Shown: positions 1 to 5,147 of the stretch, piece by piece
Layout: the number at the start of each line of letters is the position of its first letter
Numbering within the stretch: position 1 is the first letter of the stretch
NCBI GenBank assembly: GCA_028697515.1
Contig: JAQVEY010000157.1
Location: forward strand, 1-6,068
Length of the DNA stretch: 6,068 nt
Source of the DNA: Bacteroidales bacterium
GTDB taxonomy: Bacteria; Bacteroidota; Bacteroidia; Bacteroidales; ML635J-15
Direction: 5' to 3'
The notes under the pieces: model-generated
Database searches by the model: none
Seen by the model: the letters and a program-made list of their open reading frames with translations, nothing else
What the model was told of the DNA's origin: nothing
Position numbers and translations under genes: made by a program

Positions 1-1
1 C

Positions 2-433
2 TTCCAGATTATGGACATCAAGTGCTTTATGGGAGAATTGGTTTTAACTAAAGTGGACCGCGCAAGTATGGCAAATTCTCTCGAAGTAAGAGTTCCATTT
101 CTCAACTCGGAAATCTGCAATAAAATGCTGAGTTTAAAGCCATCAGTTTATTTCGATAAGAAGAAACAAAAAATCATTCTTTGCCGAATCCTTAAAAGAG
201 CAGTTCCTTCCGAAATATTAAAAAGAAAAAAACAAGGATTTACTGGTCCTGATAGATACTATATGGATTTTGATTGGTATCGTAAAAATCTAGAGAAATC
301 TCAGTTAGTTTCTGCCGACATAATTAACAGAGAGGCTATTGACAATTATCTTAAAAATAAAGATCATTGGCGACTTTGGAAAATTGCTGTGCTTGAGAAA
401 TGGTTTCAAAAATGGATGATAGAAAATGTTTAA
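2..433 (+). CDS. Asparagine synthetase-like glutamine-dependent amidotransferase, C-terminal fragment
   Basis: This frame is open to the left edge of the window, so only the last 143 residues are visible. Asparagine synthetases of this class are usually around 600 residues or more. The sequence KVDRASMANSLEVRVPFL (visible residues 17-34) is a hallmark of the synthetase (ATP-pyrophosphatase) domain, and KRKKQGF (74-80) matches the conserved segment near the family's C-terminus. The usual PFLD ends as PFLN here. The glutaminase domain and the ATP-binding SGGxDS loop would lie outside the window. Family members activate a carboxylate with ATP and amidate it with ammonia from glutamine. In polysaccharide loci, homologues often amidate a sugar or another substrate rather than free aspartate, and the neighbouring glycosyltransferase makes that plausible here (inference). 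The internal ATG at 11 lies within the domain and is not the true start. The stop overlaps the next gene by 8 bp. Confidence 0.9.
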   Translation, partial: FQIMDIKCFMGELVLTKVDRASMANSLEVRVPFLNSEICNKMLSLKPSVYFDKKKQKIILCRILKRAVPSEILKRKKQGFTGPDRYYMDFDWYRKNLEKSQLVSADIINREAIDNYLKNKDHWRLWKIAVLEKWFQKWMIENV

Positions 434-1766
434 CAAAAAAACTCAAATATCAGCATCTGTTCCTGACGATATGCTTCAGAAGTATTTTCATTCCATTTCA
501 AATGAAAAAATCATTTGTCGTGCACCTTTAACTTCCTTATATTTCAATCCTGATGGCGAAGTGGGAGCCTGCTGCCTGAACAAAGGGTCTTATTATTATG
601 GAAAATATCCAGAACAAAGTATAAAGGAAATTTTGAATTCAGTTCCTCGCAAATTGCATCAAAAGTATTTACATTCAAACAACTTACTTGCAGGATGCAA
701 TATTTGTCAGGAAAACATTTTGGCAGGAAATACATCCGGAATTTTAGCAACTGGATACAAAAACCAATCTATAAAAAAACATATTACAAGAGTAGATTTT
801 GAGTTATCAAATTATTGTAACATAAATTGCATAATGTGTGCAAGAGATAAAACAAAACAAGATTTAATCTACAATGATAAATTTATTGATGAAATAAAAC
901 CTTACCTTAAGAAAATAGAATTTGCCAATTTTGTTGGTGGAGAACCTTTTGCTATCGAATTATACTATAAAATTTGGGACATTATTCTTATAAATAACCC
1001 AAGTTGCAAAATTATAGTTCAAACAAATGGAACCATAATTAACAATAAGATTATTAACTATTTAAATAACCCGAATTTCTGTATAGGTATTTCTATTGAT
1101 GCGTTAAACGAAAAAACTTTTAATTACATTAGAAAAGGAGCTGAATTAGACTATGTTTTACAAAATTTCGACACATTTAATTCGATAATGCAGAAAAAGA
1201 ATCACAGAATGCAAATATCTGTTTGCCCGATGAGAATTAATTGGCAGGAAATCCCAAAATTATTTGAATTTGCAAATAAAAATGCTTGTCATATATATTT
1301 TAATTATGTAGAGTATCCTGATAATTTAAGTTTAAAACAAACACCTTCTTTTTTCTTACAAAACATTATTGAAGAGTTAACAAAAATTATTAATAGTACA
1401 GTTTTAAAAAATGACACTTCATGCAAAAATTCTGAAAGCTTAAATGGTTTGATTAGTCTATTAGTAAGTTGGAAACGGGATGCAATTAAGAAAGAACATA
1501 ATTCAAGTCTTGTAACAAAAAGAAATTTATCTAAATTATTATTACAAAAAATTGACATTAACCATAAAGAGTTTATTGTTTCTTTGATTAATGAAATGCC
1601 AGAAAGCTGGTTTATTGGTAATGAAAAATTGAAACAGATTGAGAAATTTGATTTTAATAAACAACTCAGCATATTTTATTCAGAAAACAAAACTTCTACA
1701 GATATTTTGACAGAAGCGAAAAGGTTTTTTGAAATTAACCGAATTGAAAATATTACATATGAATAA
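426..1766 (+). CDS. Radical SAM protein with N-terminal twitch/SPASM-like cysteine domain
   Basis: A 446-residue cytoplasmic enzyme. The radical SAM cluster motif is NYCNINCIMC, with Cys131, Cys135 and Cys138 in the CX3CX2C spacing that binds the [4Fe-4S] cluster and S-adenosylmethionine. A VGGEPF motif (residues 170-175) follows and matches the GGE strand that contacts SAM. Upstream of the core lies a second Cys-rich module with Cys31, NPDGEVGACC (Cys49, Cys50), a conserved G/SIKEIL segment and GCNICQE (Cys91, Cys94). This resembles the auxiliary-cluster twitch/SPASM half-domain, which usually sits C-terminal to the core, so this is the N-terminal-twitch arrangement. The region after about residue 300 is not recognised. 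The ATG at 426 overlaps the preceding gene by 8 bp and no Shine-Dalgarno site is visible, so translation is probably coupled. The reaction is unknown; modification of a glycan precursor is suggested only by context. Confidence 0.88.
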   Translation: MFNKKTQISASVPDDMLQKYFHSISNEKIICRAPLTSLYFNPDGEVGACCLNKGSYYYGKYPEQSIKEILNSVPRKLHQKYLHSNNLLAGCNICQENILAGNTSGILATGYKNQSIKKHITRVDFELSNYCNINCIMCARDKTKQDLIYNDKFIDEIKPYLKKIEFANFVGGEPFAIELYYKIWDIILINNPSCKIIVQTNGTIINNKIINYLNNPNFCIGISIDALNEKTFNYIRKGAELDYVLQNFDTFNSIMQKKNHRMQISVCPMRINWQEIPKLFEFANKNACHIYFNYVEYPDNLSLKQTPSFFLQNIIEELTKIINSTVLKNDTSCKNSESLNGLISLLVSWKRDAIKKEHNSSLVTKRNLSKLLLQKIDINHKEFIVSLINEMPESWFIGNEKLKQIEKFDFNKQLSIFYSENKTSTDILTEAKRFFEINRIENITYE

Positions 1767-2964
1767 ATTCGTTTTTGTAGTTTGCGGGGGGAAAGAGCAC
1801 ATCGAAGAGTTAAACTTTTCGATAAAATTCCTGCGTCATTATTCCAAAAACGAGATAATTGTACTGACAGATTATGAGAGAAATGAAATTCCTATTGAAC
1901 ATGACAATGTAATTGATATAAAAACTCCAAAAGATTTCAATAATCATCAATCCAGTATTTTTTTAAAAACTAGTATTAATAAACACCTTCCAAAAGGTCA
2001 CAAATACTGCTATCTTGATGGAGATATCGTTGCAATAAATTCTGAAGTTGATAAAATATTTGGTTACTTTTCATCACCAATAGCTTGTGCAGCTGACCAT
2101 TGTGTTATGAATGAGTTTTCTCCACATGCAATGAATTGCACTTGTGTAGAGGAAAATTTAAAAGAAGAAGATATTTTTAATCAAAAGTTGTGCGAGCTAT
2201 TTGGTAAAATTAACCTTACTAATCCTCATATAAAGAAACAAACTGAAGAATTATTATCAATTTTTGTCAGATATCGCCGAAATCCAATAAGATATCTATT
2301 TAAAAACACAAAATATTTAATTCAGAGATATGTACTTCCACTAGAATCATTTGTATTTAACAATTACAGATTCCAAAAGAAAAATAAATGCTGGTATAAC
2401 AGTAATAAAGAAATAATTTTATTTGATTATCCGTATTACGAAAAAAAGTTATGGGGAATTGCAGGTATAAGATTTAACAAAGAGGGGAATTTTTGGGAAA
2501 ATAAAGAAGGGAAAAAATATGAATTTAAATCTCCTGCATGTAATCATCTTACTGAATATTTAAAAATAGAATATGGAATAAAAATTCCTGAGGACTGGCA
2601 GCACTGGAATGGAGGAGTTTTTTTATTTGATGATTCTTCGGCTGAGTTTTTAAATTATTGGCACGAACAGACAATTAAGGAGTTTTCAAATCCCTACACA
2701 AAAACCCGCGATCAGGGTACACTTGCTCTGAGTGTTTGGAAATTCGGATTACAAAATCAGCCAAATATACCTCAGGAGTTCAACTGGATAACGGAATATG
2801 CCAACAACGATATAGCTTGGGATATATCGAAAGGCTATACAAAAGATGGATTTAAGACAAGTTTTTATCCAAACTTTTTGCATATCTATCATGAATGGGG
2901 AAATGAAAAATGGAGTATTTGGAAGTCGGTAAAAGAACTTGAGAAAAATATATGCATATTCTAA
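1759..2964 (+). CDS. GT-A fold glycosyltransferase, GT8-like
   Basis: A 401-residue protein from the ATG at 1759. The frame can be read from a TTG at 1729, but the ATG gives a clean MNKFVFVVCGGKEHIEELNFSI beta-strand start and repeats the 8-bp overlap seen at the previous junction. Landmarks match nucleotide-sugar transferases. There is a DxD-type metal and sugar-nucleotide motif, YLDGDIV (Asp87, Asp89), then WNGGVF (283-288), then DQG (318-320), and a late HIYHEWG (375-381) resembling the C-terminal His motif of GT8 enzymes. It probably transfers a sugar to a surface-glycan acceptor at the cytoplasmic face of the membrane (inference). About 190 residues separate DxD from NGGVF, which is long, and this stretch carries a basic, aromatic segment (YRRNPIRYLFKNTKYLIQRY) that could touch membrane. 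The donor and acceptor are unknown. The stop codon overlaps that of the convergent lipoprotein gene. Confidence 0.82.
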   Translation: MNKFVFVVCGGKEHIEELNFSIKFLRHYSKNEIIVLTDYERNEIPIEHDNVIDIKTPKDFNNHQSSIFLKTSINKHLPKGHKYCYLDGDIVAINSEVDKIFGYFSSPIACAADHCVMNEFSPHAMNCTCVEENLKEEDIFNQKLCELFGKINLTNPHIKKQTEELLSIFVRYRRNPIRYLFKNTKYLIQRYVLPLESFVFNNYRFQKKNKCWYNSNKEIILFDYPYYEKKLWGIAGIRFNKEGNFWENKEGKKYEFKSPACNHLTEYLKIEYGIKIPEDWQHWNGGVFLFDDSSAEFLNYWHEQTIKEFSNPYTKTRDQGTLALSVWKFGLQNQPNIPQEFNWITEYANNDIAWDISKGYTKDGFKTSFYPNFLHIYHEWGNEKWSIWKSVKELEKNICIF

Positions 2965-4376
2965 TCTTTTTTACAATCGCATTTGTTCTGTAAAAAGCAT
3001 TCCAATTGATTTAGCATATATCCTTGTTTAGCTATATCTTGAATATCAATACTATCTAACATAGCAGATATATTTACATTCGAATAATAAAAGCTACAGC
3101 ATGTGTCACATAAATATTCTATGGTTTCCTCTCTGGAATCAAACAGGGACACTTTATGATTTTTAGAATATTCTTCTAATAAATCATAAACATATTTATT
3201 CATGTCATTTCTATAATGAGAAAGCCGTAAATTTTCTTCCTCGCTTCGCCTTACTTTTTTAATTCTTAGTTCTTTAAGATTATGCCCTTTAAGTATGAAT
3301 TCGTTTACTTCATCACCAAGAAATAATTTTGGATTAATAAAAAAGTAAAATTCCAAACCACAATTTTCAATTATCGTAATGTGCGCAAAATTTGAATTAA
3401 AATCTATAAAATTTGTTAGGCACCCGTCTAATTTATAATTTTTTTTGTTTAATCTTATTTTCCCCTTTCCTTCAATTTTATCCAAAACAAGTGGTATTTT
3501 CACCTCGCCTAAATAATTAATTGGTATAATTAATTTTGCACATATGTAAAAACTACCCCGCTCGCTATTTTTCCATGGTATTATTAACTCTGCTCCTTTT
3601 GGTATAGCATAAATGTCTTTGTTTTCAGATTTATATACAAAATTCGTATTATAAATTCTATTGTCTTCTGTTGAAGAAAATATATCTGCGTAATTCATCA
3701 TAAAAGCATTTAAAAGTGTAGCCATAGAGCTATCAATCATATTGTATCTTGCAGCATCTTTAAACCATTCTGGATTATCACAAAGTTCTTGATAGGATGC
3801 TATTTGTTTTACATCGTTTATAAAATACACCCCATAATCAGGGTCAAGTATTTTCCACTTATCATTTGAATAAACTTCTGTAACAACATGTCCTTCGAGA
3901 CACCAACTACGGGCTTTATAACCCATTGCTATTAATATATTTGTCAAAACAGCCGACCTTGTTCCACATAATCCTCCACCAGTAGAACTAATTGTGAGCT
4001 GAGGGGAATTTATCGCCGTACTATTTACGATATCTTCATCAATAAATGTGTAGTTATAAACAAATTCCAAAGCATGAATCTCTAATGATTTTTCAGGAAA
4101 TTCGGTAGCTTTGCTCTTTATATACAAGACAATATCGTACAAACTTGAAAAATCTTTATTATTTGGTATTATCTCAAATTCTATTGTTGAATTACCCTCA
4201 TTAAATAAGCAAATATATTCATCAGAATTATATAATATTTTCAATTCTCCTTCCTTTTCTTGATTGATATTAGTGCATGAATAGACAAAAAACAAGACTC
4301 CTAATATCAGTATCGATTTAAATAAGGAGTATTTTAATATTGTTCTACTCAAAATAAAAAAAAATCTCGTTTTCAT
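2961..4376 (-). CDS. Lipoprotein with transglutaminase-like domain
   Basis: A 471-residue protein from the ATG at 4376. An in-frame GTG at 4385 would add three residues and is less likely. The N-terminus has basic residues, a long hydrophobic stretch and FFVYSC, a lipobox-like end to a type II signal peptide, with Cys34 as the predicted lipidated residue. The mature protein should be membrane-anchored outside the cytoplasm. The transglutaminase-like core shows GGLCGTRS (Cys137), EGHVVTEVY (His163) and KILDPDYG (Asp178), the Cys-His-Asp triad in the right order and spacing. Such domains in bacteria are often proteases, amidases or cross-linking enzymes; the activity here is unknown. The remaining roughly 290 residues are not recognised. 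The tail is cysteine-rich, with six Cys among the last 49 residues (423, 426, 427, 460, 466, 468). The gene is oriented away from the two predicted small RNAs and converges on the glycosyltransferase gene. Confidence 0.85.
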   Translation of the reverse strand: MKTRFFFILSRTILKYSLFKSILILGVLFFVYSCTNINQEKEGELKILYNSDEYICLFNEGNSTIEFEIIPNNKDFSSLYDIVLYIKSKATEFPEKSLEIHALEFVYNYTFIDEDIVNSTAINSPQLTISSTGGGLCGTRSAVLTNILIAMGYKARSWCLEGHVVTEVYSNDKWKILDPDYGVYFINDVKQIASYQELCDNPEWFKDAARYNMIDSSMATLLNAFMMNYADIFSSTEDNRIYNTNFVYKSENKDIYAIPKGAELIIPWKNSERGSFYICAKLIIPINYLGEVKIPLVLDKIEGKGKIRLNKKNYKLDGCLTNFIDFNSNFAHITIIENCGLEFYFFINPKLFLGDEVNEFILKGHNLKELRIKKVRRSEEENLRLSHYRNDMNKYVYDLLEEYSKNHKVSLFDSREETIEYLCDTCCSFYYSNVNISAMLDSIDIQDIAKQGYMLNQLECFLQNKCDCKKD

Positions 4377-4384
4377 ATTATACA

Positions 4385-4413
4385 CAAACCTAATTAACTG
4401 TTTTTAATACAAC
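4385..4413 (-). promoter_or_regulatory. Possible promoter of the lipoprotein gene
   Basis: TAGGTTTG (4392-4385, - strand) matches the TAnnTTTG -7 box. The best upstream partner is GTTG (4413-4410) at only 17 nt, short of the usual 19-21. The start would fall near 4380, leaving an almost leaderless mRNA for the ATG at 4376. It is therefore weak, and readthrough from the small RNAs is an alternative source of transcription. Confidence 0.28.
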
Positions 4414-4501
4414 TTGCATTAATGTGATAAATATACAAGACTTTAAGCAGATGAAAAAATAAATTATGATTTAATTGGACATTCCATAAAAATAGCAAAA
4501 T

Positions 4502-4515
4502 AAAAAAATCTCCTC
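4502..4515 (-). terminator. Terminator-like 3' end of RNA copy A
   Basis: GAGGAGA runs straight into seven T on the - strand. The pairing partner lies about 110 nt upstream (4633-4626), so the stem is the closing helix of the whole RNA rather than a local hairpin. The spacing to the U tract is that of an intrinsic terminator. Confidence 0.45.
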
Positions 4516-4633
4516 TTAGCCGTGAATTGAATTGAACATTACCTGGGGGGGTATATGTGCTGCTATAAGGTGATATCGTTTTACCGATATACCTGAGGAT
4601 ACTGAGATTGACCATTCCCGGATTCGAGGAGAT
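4508..4633. repeat. Dispersed repeat, unit 1 of 2 (pairs with 4837-4961)
   Basis: This direct repeat of unit 2 lies about 200 bp away in the same orientation. Blocks without any change include 4591-4610, 4556-4565 and 4540-4553. Differences cluster in the tip of the P3 hairpin. Confidence 0.9.
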
Positions 4634-4672
4634 AATTTAAATATTTAAAAGATCGTAAATTTTCGTTCACTA

Positions 4673-4698
4673 ATGATTTTCTTTGCAAAGATAATCAT
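4673..4698. promoter_or_regulatory. 26-nt palindrome over the copy A promoter, candidate operator
   Basis: ATGATT-n-TCTTTGCAAAGA-n-AATCAT is symmetric at 12 of 13 base pairs, with only the 4679/4692 pair failing. It covers the -7 box and predicted start of copy A, where a repressor dimer would block transcription. The promoter of copy B has no such dyad. Confidence 0.4.
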
Positions 4699-4717
4699 AT
4701 TGTACTCTTTATGCAAA
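4686..4717 (-). promoter_or_regulatory. Bacteroidetes-type promoter of RNA copy A
   Basis: On the - strand, TTTG (4717-4714) is followed after exactly 20 nt by TATCTTTG (4693-4686). This is a full match to the Bacteroidetes primary promoter TTTG-N19-21-TAnnTTTG. The predicted start is near 4681, 48 nt before the structured core of copy A. Confidence 0.65.
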
Positions 4718-4831
4718 TTTTTTTATTATTTCTCAAAACATAATCATTAAAAACAATTTATTATTAAACCTAAACCTAATCAGATGTGAGAAATGCTTAT
4801 TCAATTTGAAGATTTCGAGAAATATAACCGG

Positions 4832-4844
4832 AAAAAATCTCCTC
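4832..4844 (-). terminator. Terminator-like 3' end of RNA copy B
   Basis: GAGGAGA is followed by six T on the - strand, with the pairing strand at 4960-4954. The layout is the same as in copy A. If transcription continued, the next bases CCGGT could pair with the leader (see the inverted repeat around copy B). Confidence 0.45.
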
Positions 4845-4961
4845 TTAGCCGGGAATTGAATTGAACCATACCTGGGGGGGTACTTGTGCTGCTAAAGGTG
4901 TTGTCCATAAAGAACAAACCTGAGGATACTGAGATTGCTATAATCCCGGATCCGAGGAGAA
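4837..4961. repeat. Dispersed repeat, unit 2 of 2 (pairs with 4508-4633)
   Basis: This unit has conserved blocks 4918-4937, 4885-4894 and 4869-4882 identical to unit 1. No target-site duplications or transposase fragments are seen at the borders, so it does not look like an inserted mobile element. Confidence 0.9.
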
Positions 4962-5016
4962 TTTTGAGAAATTGAGAAATTATAATGTTTTCCGGTCATT
5001 TAATAATTATTTCCAA

Positions 5017-5048
5017 CAAAAATAAAAGATAGAGCTAATAATTGCAAG
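5017..5048 (-). promoter_or_regulatory. Bacteroidetes-type promoter of RNA copy B
   Basis: On the - strand, CTTG (5048-5045, one mismatch to TTTG) is followed after exactly 20 nt by TATTTTTG (5024-5017), a full TAnnTTTG match. The -7 box lies 56 nt from the copy B core, against 53 nt for copy A, so promoter position is conserved along with the RNA. Confidence 0.58.
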
Positions 5049-5147
5049 AATTTTTACACTTAATATTTCTTAAATTATAAATTATTGACAATTCTGGAAA
5101 CAAAAACACACACACTTTGTCTTTAATAAGGTAATCGACTACTATAA
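5049..5147. other. Rest of the intergenic region, no feature recognised
   Basis: This is AT-rich sequence with a short CA-dinucleotide run near 5107-5114. I see no gene and no convincing terminator for the regulator gene that ends at 5148. Confidence 0.5.

Larger units (their letters stand above)
4502..4681 (-). ncRNA. Predicted small structured RNA, copy A (unknown family)
   Basis: The conserved core spans 4508-4633. On the - strand it opens with ATCTCCTC (4633-4626), which pairs perfectly with GAGGAGAT (4515-4508). Inside lies P2 (4614-4621 with 4520-4527, one mismatch). Within that are hairpin P3 (AGGT and ATATCG paired with CGATAT and ACCT, 4594-4585 with 4578-4568, one bulged base at 4572) and hairpin P4 (TACC, loop CCCCCA, GGTA, 4553-4540), giving a three-way-junction shape. 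The 3' strand of the closing stem runs directly into a U7 tract (4508-4502). A consensus promoter at 4717-4686 predicts a start near 4681 and a transcript of about 180 nt with a leader of about 48 nt. The family is not recognised. Strand choice rests on the promoter and the U tract. Confidence 0.68.
4827..4996. repeat. 9-bp inverted repeat flanking copy B
   Basis: ACCGGAAAA at 4827-4835 is exactly complementary to TTTTCCGGT at 4988-4996, enclosing the whole copy B core. It could form an outer helix in a longer transcript, joining the leader to the U tract. Copy A has no equally good counterpart. Confidence 0.5.
4832..5012 (-). ncRNA. Predicted small structured RNA, copy B (paralogue of copy A)
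   Basis: This is the second copy, with its core at 4837-4961 and about 95 positions identical to copy A. The closing stem is TCTCCTC (4960-4954) with GAGGAGA (4844-4838), followed on the - strand by U6 (4837-4832). P2 is a perfect CCGGGA/TCCCGG (4849-4854 with 4944-4949), repairing the mismatch of copy A. P3 has a different sequence but the same form: AGGT then TTGT paired with ACAA then ACCT, with the bulged base kept at 4900. P4 with its C-rich loop is identical (4882-4869). A promoter at 5048-5017 predicts a start near 5012 and a transcript of about 181 nt, matching copy A in length and layout. No open reading frame is shared by the two copies. Confidence 0.68.

Noticed and set aside
1304..1672. 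A 122-codon open frame on the - strand
   Set aside because: It is a shadow of the radical SAM gene, as is the smaller one at 544-750.
2..4376. Lasso-peptide locus (asparagine-synthetase-like cyclase plus transglutaminase-like peptidase)
   Set aside because: The transglutaminase-like protein is a large lipoprotein on the opposite strand, no precursor peptide or RiPP recognition element is seen, and the cyclase homologue sits with glycosyltransferase and radical SAM genes.
4502..4520. tRNA-like T-arm (GTTCAATTC) next to a 7-bp acceptor-like stem
   Set aside because: The bases around GTTCAATTC cannot form a 5-bp T stem, and there is no anticodon arm or CCA, so the match is probably chance.
4394..4615. 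A 73-codon open frame on the - strand in the intergenic region
   Set aside because: It overlaps RNA copy A. The equivalent frame in copy B is shifted by the one-base difference in P3 and meets a stop, so the conservation is of RNA structure and not of a protein.
4502..4961. TPP or another known riboswitch, suggested by CTGAG on the + strand
   Set aside because: The other conserved TPP parts (the GAACCTGA and TAATGCC segments) are absent, the promoters and U tracts favour the - strand, and no biosynthesis or transport gene follows.
4502..4961. Miniature transposon, integron attC pair or CRISPR array
   Set aside because: There are no terminal inverted repeats with target duplications, no attC core sites, no transposase or integrase remnants, and only two long units with a spacer of about 200 bp.
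5103..5122. Terminator for the regulator gene around the CA repeat
   Set aside because: Only a weak 5-bp pairing (ACAAA/TTTGT) with a large loop and no GC stem is present.
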